Origin: Rosa chinensis
Taxonomy: Eukaryota > Streptophyta > Magnoliopsida > Rosales > Rosaceae
Direction of reading: 5' to 3'
Assembly: GCF_002994745.2 (NCBI RefSeq)
Contig: NC_037089.1
Span: forward strand, 85,708,347-85,772,346
Length of the DNA: 64,000 nt
Position numbers and translations under genes: made by a program. Below the pieces are notes generated by a model. It had not been told where the DNA came from, ran no database searches, and saw nothing but the letters and a program-made list of their open reading frames with translations. Of the stretch, positions 26,272 to 41,114 are shown piece after piece. Every line of letters begins with the position of its first letter. Within the stretch, counting starts at the first letter, position 1.

Positions 26272-27691
26272 TGATCGTGTAAAAGCTCAACTTATCAAGG
26301 TGCCCGCGCGCTTTGCTTCAACACAGTACACGAAGAGTTACTATACCCACATTGAAACTGCTCTTTTTTCGACTTCCACGTCCTCCAATGCTTTTGAATT
26401 ATTAAAACAATAACTTATATCATCTTTAAGGCATCTAGATACCGTTACCAGACATATAGTAGCTCTAACAAGTCTGGATCTAGCTCTAGTAAACTTTCTC
26501 GAATCCTATGTACTTATAATCCAAGACTGAAACCATATCCATATATTATATATAAGCTTCGGTTTTCTTAGTAATGCTTAAATTATGTCGCTGAGAGGTT
26601 CTAAAACATATTAAGAGAAAATTATACAATAGATTGAATAGATACTTGATGGTCCAGGAAAAAAAAACCAACATGGTATTGAAGACCTTGAAATTTATCA
26701 AATGATCATAGAAACTTGAGAATTTCTCAACTTCCGCGTGTGTTAAGCTAGGGTTAACTCTTCCTCTTCCTCACATAAAACCCTAGAGAAGATATTTTGT
26801 TTGCAAGCTCTTTCATGCATATATGCGAATCTTCGCAATCATGGCCGACCCGACATGTGAATCTTTGTTATCTACCACGTGATTGTTATCCCTTTTGTGC
26901 TTTGCAGTCAATCCAATTCAATTAGGCACAACAAACATGTGATGGAAAGAACGAGTGGTTACAAGACGAACTTCTTTTTCGTATGAGCTTGGGAAGCTGG
27001 CAATTCCAACCAACATATGAACTGTCCTCGTGTATCTTTTGCCGTTTTTGATAGTGCAGAGTGCGAGATGGGCCTAATAGGTTATTTTCTGATATCATTC
27101 TCTCGAATAATAAAAGATTTTTGATGGTAAAGTTTCGAGGATGGTTGTTGTAAATGATAACTAGTGACTTATCCAAAACGACCTAATTTTGTTTTTGTCT
27201 GCTGGTCATGATCGATCGAGTTGGATGTTTATGAACTTTACATATTGCAACTCAAATATTCAAGTAATTGTAACAATGAAGGTTAATAATAGAAAAAATG
27301 TAAAATATTTTGATTTTCGCAACAAAAATGTGAAAGGTCTAGTTATAGTTTGATTAGAGACTTTAATAAGAAAAAAGAAATTAATACTTCCCCCCTTATA
27401 TATACTTTGTGATAAAGGTGATCTAAATTTTGAATGTTTGACATTTACTCAGAGGATAACACGGAATCTCCTTTACCAAATATAATGAAATGGAAGAAAA
27501 ACTCAACATAGTTCTAGTGCAGTGCAACATGACATGTTGTAAAACATAGTAGGAGGTCTCGAGAGCGAATCATGAATGCCAATGTGTGGTAGGACGTTGG
27601 GACATGTAGATACGATAGATCCGATAATAATGAAAAGGAGTTAATAAGACGGAGAAGGAGCACGTAGGGCTTCCTCTACACGGGTTGCAAT
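26272..27691. other. Intergenic, no gene seen
   Basis: AT-rich spacer with only short frames that resemble no protein I know. It leads into the MITE. Confidence 0.4.
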
Positions 27692-27694
27692 TTA

Positions 27695-28168
27695 GGCCTC
27701 GTTTGGTTCACGAAAGGGAAATCGATTCCCTTGTCTTTTCCGTGGGGAATGGAAACTAAAGTTCTTGTCATATTTCCTTTCTTGTGTTCGGTAAAGCAGG
27801 GAAAACATCCAGGAAATATCATTTGATTTCCCTTCCGATATTTGGTTGGTGTAGGAAAGAAAAGTAAAAATATATCAATGTTTTAATAATACCATTCTAT
27901 TTTAAAATAAAAACAACCTGGAATAAATTTTCAACACTACCAAAGGTAATCAAGCACTACCAATGCTAGGGTATTATTGTCCAAAATTATTGCAATTAAT
28001 GTTAGGAAATGGGATAAGAAACTCAATCCTATGAAGTTTGAGTGGAATTAGTTTACCCTCAACATTCCCCTATATCAGGAAAGCATTTCCGGACTTTGAG
28101 GTTAGCAGACAAAGAAAAGGAATAACATTCCTTTCCTAAGTTCTCAAATCCGCGAAACAAACGAGACC
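27695..28168. mobile_element. Tourist-like MITE (PIF/Harbinger type), complete with TTA target duplication
   Basis: A 474-bp unit. The left end reads GGCCTCGTTTGGTTCACGAA; the reverse complement of the right end reads GGTCTCGTTTGTTTCGCGGA, about 16 of 20 identical. TTA lies directly outside both ends (27692-27694 and 28169-28171), the target duplication typical of PIF/Harbinger. Subterminal parts are also related (runs of GGGAAA..., TTTCCTTTC... on either side). It has no coding capacity, as expected of a non-autonomous element. Confidence 0.85.
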
Positions 28169-28402
28169 TTAGGTTACGTTCACATCGGACTTCAATGCTT
28201 GCATGGCCATGCATAACTTCGGGAAAAATCCCATATGGATCTCACAAATATAAGAGCTATTATTCTCTACGTGTAGGTTTCTCGTTGGTCCATCTCGATT
28301 TAATTGTACACGTATGGGTTTCTATATATCTCACCCCACCCTACTTCTGAGAATCTGATTTCTGATATCAGTTCCAGATTTCATGCAGCTGCAACCACAG
28401 TA

Positions 28403-28459
28403 TTATTTTTAGCACATGCGTTTATTTTTAGCACATGCGTTTATTTTTAGCACATGCGT
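28403..28459. repeat. Perfect 19-bp tandem repeat, three copies
   Basis: The unit TTATTTTTAGCACATGCGT is repeated three times head to tail without a mismatch; a partial unit precedes it. Each unit contains GCACATGC, which includes an E-box-like CACATG. Confidence 0.95.
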
Positions 28460-29027
28460 ATTTCTGATGTGGTCTGGAAGAAACTGCAGGTCTCTATCTC
28501 ACCCAGACAATTTTCCGTACCTATGATCTCTCCTCCAAAAGTTTCAAGATTCTACGTACTTCTATCGCGCGCACTAAGCAAAACGGCACCTCTTGTGGGG
28601 TAGAAGCATTAGATTAAGCCAGTTACTAACTAGGCTAATTAATACGAACAAAAAGTAAATATCATTTTCTCTAACCATCAGAGATCGATCAGCAAAGAAA
28701 TTAAAAAGGAGACCAGGGTCGACCTAGCTAACCTATGCTGTTTACGTACTTATCCATCATGATATTAGAAAGATATATATGACAAATACTCTCATTAATT
28801 TACTATAAAAAGGAAAGCAAATCTCAAACTTTAGGATAACCCTATTACAAACTAAATTTAAGTATAATTAATTAAATACCAGGCCAACATATATATATGA
28901 AACAGAAAAAAAATTATTTATGTACTAATAATTATGTATATAGACAGACCTAATTATATATATGTAATTAATGATCCAAATTATTATAAATATAGACGAT
29001 GAGTTGGGGGTGTTTACTGGTCTCCAT

Positions 29028-32000
29028 TTACTCATTTAGTAACTGCATAGACCAGAGATCCTCCATGCTCCAGTAATTCTCTTGATTTGAATCCGGAGGG
29101 GGTACAACGTTAGGATGATCAGGAGGCTGAACCAGAGTTACTGGGTACGACGCCGTCGTGGGGCATAAAGGGTAGGTGGTTTCCATTGGGTCGAGACCAG
29201 TAGTGCTGCTCGATCCCATTTGGCTCGTGCTTGCCTGATCTGCAGTCCCTTCTGAGCTTTGTCCCTGTGAATTGCTCTGATCACCTTGCTTGATGTGCTT
29301 TTGGATTCGGGTTCTCCAGTAGTTCTTGATTTCATTGTCGGTCCGTCCTGGCAGATGCTTTGCGATTTTCGACCACCTGCATGAGCAATTAGGCTAAATT
29401 ATTTAGCTAATTAAACACAACTATTTGCTAGTTCGCTGTAATTAAGTTCCTAGTATAAAAAGTTGCATGAACCGGATAAGAAATAAATAATTGATATAAT
29501 TATACCCTTTGGGTTAGTCTACTGGATCCAATTCGTATAAGGTAAACAATGTCAGATTAGCCAAAAAGCTAAGAAAGAGCGATAATGACCGGTTGGAAGT
29601 TCCTAGTAACTTTTATGTGTTCAATGGCTTCATGGTCTTGCAAATCTTGCATATAACACAAATTTTAGAAGATTTGTAAGGCCATTTCAAGCAGCATATA
29701 TAGTTATATGACTATATAACTATATAGTCAACTCGTATGCCCTTCTTGACTGACTAAACTTATGAAATACGTATAGTTGGCACTGTATTTAAGAACCGGA
29801 CTAAATGCTCGATCGTTTGATCTTTTCACTGTCGTAAACCTTGTGAAATAATTAAGAACTAGCACTTTGTCATGCAAAATGCATGAAGGACCGAAAAGTT
29901 AATATCAATCTGAATACTCAATCCAAAAGCTCAGTTGCTACGCAATTTGTGACCTAATTTTGATAGTTTGTTGTGATGCATCGATTTCGATAGTAGTTCA
30001 TTTCTCCAAAAACGTAAACAGAACTTTAGACATACCCTTCCATAGAGTCTTGATTTGAGATTGTGACATTACAAATAAGAGCGAGCAAAGTTAGATGATG
30101 TCCTCTTGAGCATGATGGGGGCTAACACTAGCAGAATGAGATCTACCCTTAATTACCATATGGGATAGAGCAGAGAACATTCGACTCTGGACAAACTGGA
30201 CCTATAGAGTTCACGATTCACCCTCACCTATTATGTGAGTAACTGTGGCCTAATATGACTAAAACCGAGGGTCTAAAACTAAATGAAATTAGACCAACCA
30301 TAGAAATATCGAACCGAGAACCCAGGGTTCAACCTCAGCTGAAATAGGATCTACCTTGGTTGAATAAGTCTAAGCGTAGACAGTGGAGTGGGACTGAAGA
30401 CAGTGGAGTGGGACTGAACAACACTCTAGCTAGTCGCAATGGCGACCATAATAGGACCTACTTTTGATAATAACCAGTGGCCGTAGTGTAATCTAGGGTG
30501 AACCACGTAGTCATTTGTGTTTTATGTTTATAGTGCAACACTTAGTTTTAGCTAACCGAAACTTTTAGACCTGCTTGGACTCCCTTGCTAACTAATCAAG
30601 CTCACTCACCAGCAAAAAAAAAGAAAAAAGAAAAAAAGATAGTAAATCAAAATATAACAAAGAATTAACAAAAGAAAATAATTAGTAAATCAAAGTACCC
30701 TTTCTATCTGGGAAATCACACATTTCTAACAAAAAGTATGTTCTTAATCATTTCTATAACTATCATGCTCATTAAAAAAATTACAGGTGCAACACCTAAA
30801 TAATGAACAACCAGTTAGAAACACCACTATATAAATAACCACCATATAAATCATGGAAGTGTTGTTGGTTGGTGACTTGGTGGAAGTGAATACCATGGAA
30901 AGGTTTATATTTTTATTTTCTTATTTTTAATAAAAGCGAGCGTATCTTGGAAAATCTATCAACACATGTTCTACGGGTGAGATTTAAAGTCTTCCAAGTT
31001 GGACATTTCATCATATAAATAAGACACCTGGGAACCAAATGTTGCCACAAGAGAAAGAAAATATAAACAAAATCAACAGATCGAGACGGCTTTGCGTGTG
31101 TGCATCACAGAGTAATAATATTGCAACAACTCGATCCCAGTTGGATTTCATACTTGAAGACACCCTCTGATATCAGATCTGGGGCTTCAAAGACAATATC
31201 CCCGGAATAACAGGTATGTCCATACATGCTTTTATATATTTATGTATAAAAATATGTGTATATGTATCTTATTTAAACTACTTATCATCTAGTTGTTCCT
31301 GTCCTAAGAGGTTTATAAATATATGCTGCATTTTTTTCTTTTCCATACCAGACTGGTGAGGGTCAGATCTTGAAGGTAAATAGTTATCTAACTAACCGAT
31401 ATATGGATATTTTTGACTAAATATCAGAGAAGAAAAGGTAACTTAGCTCATGATTGTGAGCTGCGGCCATGCACACCTCCGATGATCCGAATCCGATGAT
31501 TCGTGCTGTACGAAAAAAACTTATAGGGGGAGGGAGGGGCCGGCCGAGCAGTCATTGTCTTAAAGAAGCCACAACAATAAGGTTCATGTCAACTTCAAAG
31601 CCAAATAAGGCAAAAGGGTTTTTTTCTTTTCTCCCAAGTGAGATGTTTGGCATGTGACCAATTTGCTGAGGAGTTCGACTTAAATTGGAAAACTTTTTAT
31701 TGCCCCTGTACTTTTTTCCGGTTCGCATTCCCAAAGTGTCCTTTAAAATAAGGTATATTCTTTTTAATTTTTTTTTTCTACAAAAACAATTTCCTAATCT
31801 TTGGACTTTTTTGAATGTTTGTTAATCATGGATGGTATCCTAATTTGGACACCATTATCAATTTTAACAAATATTGATAAAAGTGATTCGGTGCTAAATA
31901 GTAAATAAGCATGCACATGCAAAGTTAATCTTGCTAATGGGGATATCCCAGTTCGTTTTGTCAACTCTCTTACTTGGTGACACGTCATCCTACAATCAGC

Positions 32001-33291
32001 GGCGGCCGAGCTAACCGGAGTTAAATATGCGATGGTAAAAATAGAACAAGTTTACTTGTTTTCCGGTAAATCCTTGTCCTATCTTTTCAACTCATCTTCT
32101 AGGCGCGGGCTTAAAAGACAATTACCGATTATGACTTCACCACTGTCTGAAATATCTTGGATCTTGCAACATATAAGAGAATTCCACAAAAAGAAAATTA
32201 GAAAAAGGCGGAGTTTCAAATTATAAAACGAAAAAATAAGAAGAAGAAATATAGAGAGAGCGAAAACAAAGGGTTAAGAATTGCCAGAATATGAATTGGA
32301 TAGGTAAAAGGTCCACACAGCAATGATATGCCTCCAAGTCCATCCCTATGACACACAACCCAAGAGAGAAACAGAGATCGAGCATGTATAGAGAAGTATT
32401 ATGCCAATTGATTTAAACTTTTAAAGCATAAACAGTTTTCAACAGTCATCCTCGTACGGATTTCAAAACATAAAAAATAAAAAATAAAAAATAAAAGAAG
32501 AAAAAGAAGAAAAGAATATCTTTAATTAGTCACCATCACATAATATTGTATGTGTGTTGTAAATCTTTTTCGTGGGTATGGATCGAAGACTCAAAGTCCC
32601 CAGGTAATACGTTGCATATCTTGACTTATCTCTCTATCTCTCTTTCTACCCAGGTATCACTACCCATACTAATAGCTAGGGAAGCTGACAAGTAATCAGA
32701 TCGCTATATGCATGAGATCAGAAGAAGAAGAAGATCAAAGCCTCCTATATTAGTTATCGAAATTAATCAAAAAATGCAAAACCAAATCAAAATAGGTATA
32801 ACTAATCAATCAAAAGAAATAAAAGAAAAACAAAATTATTGTCTTGTACGTAAATTGTTAAAGTCTAAACAGAAATGATAGATCAATGGATCACCTGTTT
32901 CCCCACTTGGCATGCAGTTCCATGATCAAGAGCTGTTCCTCTGGTGTGATATTGCCTCTCCTAACGTCCGGTCGGAGATAGTTTAGCCATCGGAGTCTGC
33001 AACTCTTCCCAGTTCGTTTCAAACCTACATATGATCGGCTTTGCAAGCTAGGGTTACTCAATTATATAGTAATTAGCTTTTTAGATAGAAAAAGTACACA
33101 TAAATGTTTGGAGTTTAAAAACCTAGTTTGATAAGAAAGGTATATATACCGGCAGATTTGGCAAGGGAGTTCCATACACCTTCACCATGGTTTGCAATAT
33201 AGTTTATCAGAATCAAATCTTCTTCCATGGTCCACGGCCCTTTTCTCACTTCAGCATCCTGGGATGATGAATTGCATGGTTTTTTATCCAT
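29028..33291 (-). CDS. R2R3-MYB transcription factor, subgroup 19 (MYB21/MYB24/MYB57-like), 3 exons
   Basis: Exons in transcript order: 33291-33150, 33024-32895 and 29376-29028 (142, 130 and 349 bases), 206 residues; the 130-base middle exon is the canonical R2R3-MYB size. Repeat R2 runs from [18 protein letters not shown] through [20 protein letters not shown]3 follows from [19 protein letters not shown] to [18 protein letters not shown]. The C-terminus [17 protein letters not shown] is the activation motif of subgroup 19, and the short N-terminus before VRKGPW also fits. Known members (Arabidopsis MYB21 and MYB24, petunia EOBII) are jasmonate-controlled regulators of stamen, petal and floral volatile development and bind JAZ repressors. 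Intron 2 is about 3.5 kb, unusually long. Which of MYB21, 24 or 57 is the closest cannot be settled here. Confidence 0.95.
29377..32894 (-). other. Very long intron 2 of the MYB gene
   Basis: 3518 bases of AT-rich sequence between the second and third coding exons. It has a short tandem duplication (GACAGTGGAGTGGGACTGAA twice near 30379-30420) and an (AAAAT)n stretch near 32470. No transposase or other gene is recognised; short frames in it are not supported. Confidence 0.8.
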
Positions 33292-33400
33292 TCTTTGTGT
33301 TACAGAGATGGATAAAGGGATAGAGAGAACGAGAGAAAGAGAGAGATAGAAAGAAAGAAAGTTAGGCAGACATATCAGAGCTAATGGGGTAGCTGGGGGC

Positions 33401-33408
33401 TTTTATAG
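33401..33408 (-). promoter_or_regulatory. TATA box of the MYB gene
   Basis: The minus strand reads CTATAAAAG about 110 bases upstream of the ATG at 33291, and the (GA)-rich stretch between them is a plausible short leader. The spacing predicts transcription start near 33370. Confidence 0.65.
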
Positions 33409-33409
33409 A

Positions 33410-36400
33410 GGGAGCCTAAGATGGGTTTTTCTCAGTAAATATTGCTCTTAATCAGAATTAGAGTGTGAGGAGCTTCCGACCTAACTATCTTTTTGAGTTG
33501 CTCATACATGTGTGTGTGTAGAAATATATTATGTATCAGAACAAATACATGTTTTCATGCATGACGAAATTTCTTCTTATTTAGGGCGAATCTGAAATTC
33601 TACAATGGACTGTATGAGATTTCTATGCTTCTGCAGCTAGCTTGCTAGTGAATATTAAAACAAATGTACTCTTACGTAAGCATATAAAATGATCAATATC
33701 TCCAATGAAAAAAAAAAAAATTGAAATACGTATCCAGAAAGCACATGCATGGTCAAGTGCACACTGAGAATAAGTGGGGGAAAAGCTATTTTCAATAAGA
33801 ATATTCAATTTGTCCACGAAAATGAAATTAAGGTTAAATGCTGGATGGAGTTTTAGAATAGTTTACACATTTAGGGTTAAATTACTCATGAAATTTCTCA
33901 AATTCCAAAAGTTAAACCCTTCAAACGATGACGGTTGCTTGTATGGTCTAATCGAATCATGCATGGGACTTGCTTGTATCCCTCAGACGATTTCGCCAAC
34001 TCGAATATGGTCTTTGGATTGATAACGTTATATTGTACGTTTGCATGTGCCCTGCAGGTTGGAAGTTCTTGAAGAAACCCAGAGATGACATAATAGCATC
34101 ATCTCTCTAGTACGCGCTGTTGCTGCCAGTTGCTTTGAGTAGTGAAACAAAACATGGGGTTTGGAAAAACTATGGTGCTCTTTGCGTTCCAGTTCATCAC
34201 AAACTATTGTTTTGTTTTTGGCTCTTAATTTGCATCGATTCCAGTTCATCGATCAGAAACTAAAACCATCTGTAGCAGCTAGTGAGTGATGATCGATCGT
34301 TCTTCGCGCACACGTATATGCATAATATTATATCCAGATCAAAGTTCATTCCCCTGTTTTCTGGCCACCAATCAAAAGCTTACCCATCATTTAGAAGAAA
34401 CCCTAAGTTGATCTTGACCTAATCATATGACAGAAACTCCAAGTAAAGATGTCGGTTCTCATCTTTATTAGACTACTGTGTTCAAGTTGCTATAGAACGT
34501 ACCACGTACAGTCCTATAAAACTATGGCCTTTTCCCACCATACCTACCCTTATAAATGGTAAACCCTATTTTTCCAGCATCAACTCAGCAACCCTAAAGC
34601 TGAACTTCCATAAAACTATAGTGATCGAATTAGCCTCGATCCGAGACCTGTACAGATCGAGAGCAATCATTTTAAGCTTGAATTAATCAAAATGGTGTGG
34701 AAATTATCGGGGTGTTTTGAGTAAAAGCAATTATCTTAAGCACCTCACCCTAAACCCAAACCCTAATTTCACTCGACTGACTCATCAAAACATATAAATA
34801 GAGAAAAGATGGAACTAATTGGAAATTACGTTTGTCCTTTTCCTTTGGAACCAAACATTACGTTTGGCTTTATCCGCATACAATGTAAGAGAGGACGAAT
34901 CTACATGTGCTGCATCATTATCCTTGATTTTATAAGACAACGAAAATAAGAAAGTGAAAATTAACAAATTAGGGTTTAGTTCCTAACACAAGTGTCCATT
35001 AAAAATATTAGCCACTCGTTATGTACTAATTCAGAAAGTCTTCTTAGCGGGGGGATCCATCCCACAATAAGGCATAAAAATATGTACTTAATGTTTGACA
35101 CTTCGTACAAAAGTCATTTGGAAGCAAACTAATATTGGAAAGCCATGATGTGGCACTCAATTAGCTTCAATTATTAAACACTTGTTGTTTCTCACTTTAC
35201 TATTGCCGTCTTAATAAATGGCAATTACGATCCGTATAATATCATACAATACGTATAAAATTCAGAGATATATTATCAGTAAATATGAATACCATTGTGA
35301 AGGTATTTCAACCATATTTTGTTAATTGATGTGAAATTTAAGCTTATACACTTGAAACCATATATTACAGGTAAAACATGTTTATAATTTTTAGTATTAA
35401 AGTGAAAATTATAATTTTAGTGTTATTTACACGGGAGTTGAGTGTTTTGAGTTCAATTCTCTCCATTGGTTATTTGGTTGATAACAGAAATCCCATAAAA
35501 AGCAACTCATACATCCTTTTAATTAAGAAATGGTTTACGATCGATTTGCAACCCTTCCCAAACTTTGACTAGACTTTTATTGTACCATTTAACTAGACAA
35601 TTCATTAGCTTCAATTCTCTTATTGTGTCATGCTTATCGACTAATTTAGTCAATTATCATATGTAATTCTTCAACTCCATTATTCTTCTTCACAGGTTAG
35701 ATTGAGAGAAATCGTGTCTTATAAAATAGATGAAATTTTGGTGAGAAAGAATGAGCGGAAAAAAGTGAAAGAAAATGTTAAAGGATGATTTGAATCAATC
35801 TGAAAAAAATTAAGAGATCGAGTTTTTTTTTTTGATACGAAATTAAGAGATCGAGTTGAGATATTTAAACTAAATAAGAAGTGAAAGATAATAGAAGATA
35901 AATAACCGATCAATGTGCAGTAAAAAAAACTACCATGATCATATGAGTAACTGTGTACGTATATTCTCAATCCGAATCTACTCAATAATCAATTTGATCC
36001 CCACTACGCATTATGTTCTTGGGATTGGAAGATATAAACGTTCTTTGTTTCAGAATTAGAGAAACTAATCAAGGTTGGACAGAAGCAAGTGCTTAAAGCA
36101 AAAAATAATGGGGGATTCGTGGCTGGCAAGTCTTTCGAGCACGTCCATGATCCTGGGTTTAGAGCATGGCATGTGAGATTACAGCTAGCAATCTCGGTTT
36201 ATGGCCACATAATTTTCTCAAATCTGAAATCAAGACCTAATTCTAACCACATATCAGTTTGTGGTTGATCCATCAGGGTTTAATACTTTGATAAGGTAAG
36301 CTGTCCTCAACTTGAAAGCCATGAAAATTGGAATGGTGCCCAAAGAGGGACAAACCCACATTAGGGGTATAGTGGTGCGCTTCTTCTTTATAAAAATCTC

Positions 36401-36500
36401 AGTGACCCTTCAAATTAAGTTGTGACATTTCATTCAATTCTTATCATGGTAGCGAGTAAGATCACTTTCCCGGCCAAATCTTCTGTTTGCACCTAGATAA
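33410..36500. other. Gene-poor stretch upstream of the MYB gene
   Basis: No gene supported; frames are short. Near 34550-34790 there are several 'aaaccctaa'-like phrases (ACCCTAAAC, AAACCCTAA), which resemble plant telo-box elements. This is at least partly distal promoter of the MYB gene. Confidence 0.4.
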
Positions 36501-36751
36501 GATGAGTGTTATGCTAGCTAGATTTTAGAATAATTCAGGTTCTGTTTTTGTCATTTGTCAAAATATATGATAAACAGCCATTCATACTACAAAAAAAAAA
36601 AAAATTATGCCTTCCTACTTACTGTACGAGAGACTTTTCTCTCCATCTTCTCAGTCCCCGAAAGGCCTACTTTCTTCATCTCCTTCTCCTCTACTCCGCC
36701 TCAATCCCTTATCCTTTCCCTAATCTCTCGTTTGTTTTTAAAATCCAAACT

Positions 36752-36814
36752 ATGTCAGACGTTGAGGTTGTCTCCTCCAAAATCGCGGAGGCGCGAGCGA
36801 TTCAGGCCTTCAGG
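36752..36814 (+). pseudogene. Orphan first coding exon with leader, rest of gene not found
   Basis: The ATG at 36752 opens MSDVEVVSSKIAEARAIQ and 21 codons end precisely at CAGG|GTGAGG, a good phase-0 donor (36815). Upstream is a pyrimidine-rich leader (about 36630-36750, TCTTCATCTCCTTCTCC) as in real plant 5' ends. Codon use is GC-richer than the surroundings. No matching downstream exon is visible before the ARF gene, which is on the other strand. I do not recognise the protein. It could be a gene fragment moved by a transposon or the start of a short gene. Confidence 0.35.
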
Positions 36815-37650
36815 GTGAGGCCGAGCACCTGGTACCAAACTTAGCCCTTTAAGGCGACAGTGGCTCATTGGAACCATCACTATTTGTAAAAGAAATGGAG
36901 TAGGTTACTCAAAGAAAGCATCTCTTAACTAGTAACACACAAGTTACTGACAAATTAAAAAGGACTAATTCCTCGTCTCTCAATTCTTGATTTATTTTCG
37001 TTCCCATTTTTGTTATACGACCATATCACCAAATAATTTTTATTCCAACTCTTCATGAATTTTCTAATCAAGATTGATTTCCAATGACTACATTAAACGT
37101 ACACAGTTGTTGTGTAGCCTCATACAGTCATGCACTATCTGTGGTTTTTTTTTTTTTTTTTCCGTTACATGTGTTCACTATTCACTCCGCATTTGTTATC
37201 AATCTTTCACTTCTTTTCAATTGTTGGTTTGGAAATCAGTTTCTTTTTCGCCAGCTATGAGTTTCTCTCTTTGGGGCCTTGAAACCTCTCAATTAAGGAA
37301 CTACACTCCATCTACTGGGGGTTTAACATTGCGGCACACACCTGGTCTCAAATTTTAAATGACCACTTCTCAGCTGTAGACCACCTTATTATTATTTTTT
37401 TTCAACCACATAAAACGAACACAAACTCACAAAGACATGCTATTGGTTCATGCTTAAGGAAGACTGTAACATAGTAATTAGAAAACTCTGTTTATAGCTG
37501 AAGTATAGCTAAAATAGCAAATACACAACACAAAATCAGAAGACAAAGTCTCACCAAAACGTTATCCTATTACAACATTCACTAGAAACAAAGAAAACTA
37601 TCCTTCCCCAGAATCTCCAAGGCAAACTGAACTCCTTGGCCTTCATTATC

Positions 37651-39897
<2,247 letters not shown>

Positions 39898-40111
39898 TCA
39901 ACTTTGGCTGCAGAATCACACAGAAATTTAATCAAAATTAGCAGAGATTATCAAGGCTACGGTTCATACATACAATCGAATCGATTCAATTTCGCAACAC
40001 AGAAAATTCAATCAGATCCGCTTTCGCGAAGATCATCTGAGAACGAAAGGGATTTGATTTACGTGGAAATCAACAGGATCGATTACGCAGATCTGGAATT
40101 GAGATGAAACC

Positions 40112-40113
40112 CT

Positions 40114-40141
<28 letters not shown>
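40112..40141. repeat. (GA)n microsatellite in the ARF leader region
   Basis: About 15 uninterrupted GA units (CT on the transcribed strand), next to the inferred donor of the ARF 5'UTR intron. Confidence 0.9.
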
Positions 40142-40144
<3 letters not shown>

Positions 40145-40145
40145 C

Positions 40146-41114
40146 CTGGAGGAAGGAAACCGTGGAAGGATCTGAAAATGAGAGGAGGAGCCAAACACAG
40201 CAACCCGCGATTTTTATTAGAACCTTTCTTTTTCAGTTTTTTCTCTCTCCTGAGACCCTTGGTCAGTTATTAATTTACCGCGGTTAAAGCAAACGGTGTC
40301 GTTTCGAAGCAATTATATTCGGTTGCTGCAGAATAGATTGTGTTCGTGTCGCGCGTCATTTGTATAAGAGATTATGTACGAATCAATATGTTGTTACTGG
40401 TTTACCATGTGATCGGTAGAGTGTTCACTCTGTTAGCCTCAAATGCCTGCGAGACAGAGAAGTATGAGTCAGGAGAAATGTGGCTTATACTCGAACGATA
40501 ATCATTTGACACTCAAGTCAGTGATTAGAATAGAGTTAACTTTCTCACATGGATAGGTATATAAATTTTCCTTACTATTACGGTATTACCTAATGTAGAA
40601 TTCTAGGATTAAGACATGTCACTGGATATGTGTGAAACATTCTCTATAATAACTCAAACGCAACATAAATGTCATCAACATACTTTTAAGTTTTTAAATA
40701 AATATGTAAGATAGCTTGTAGCGGTGAGCCTATAAATCTTATATTAACTATATTTGCTACAGGTTATCACTTATCATCAAAATTTAAATTTGAATCTCAA
40801 CATGTATACGAAATTGTGCATATTCGTGTTCATATTAAGCAATAATCAAAACCGAATCTGCTCACTCCTGGTCCTACACTAAACGAGCTTGAACTCGAGC
40901 TTAATTTGTGTTAAAAGACTCGCGTCTTATTCACATTCGTATCACGAAATATCAAACTGAGTCGAGTCGTACCGTGATAAAATTTCAATTCTATCATTCA
41001 CTTCATCCGCAAAATTTTCAAAAATGTAAGGGCACGATTGAAATATATCAGAAAGTTCAAAAGGAATTACAAAGACGCATAATTTTCTGAGCTACACTAC
41101 TAGCGTTTGTGGCC
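40146..41114. promoter_or_regulatory. Shared upstream region of divergent ARF and PDF1B genes
   Basis: ARF (-) and PDF1B (+) are transcribed away from each other, with about 1.2 kb between their start codons. The part near ARF has a TTCTCTCTCC-rich leader; the part near PDF1B is AT-rich. No TATA box is obvious. No other gene is seen. Confidence 0.5.

Noticed and set aside
31469..32226. Several 60-64-codon frames in MYB intron 2
   Set aside because: Short, unconserved-looking and on both strands; intron boundaries and reading frame of the MYB gene leave no place for them.
36548..36844. 98-codon frame around the orphan exon as a whole protein
   Set aside because: Its first 68 codons lie in the CT-rich leader; only the part from the inner ATG at 36752 looks like coding sequence, and it stops making sense after the donor at 36815.
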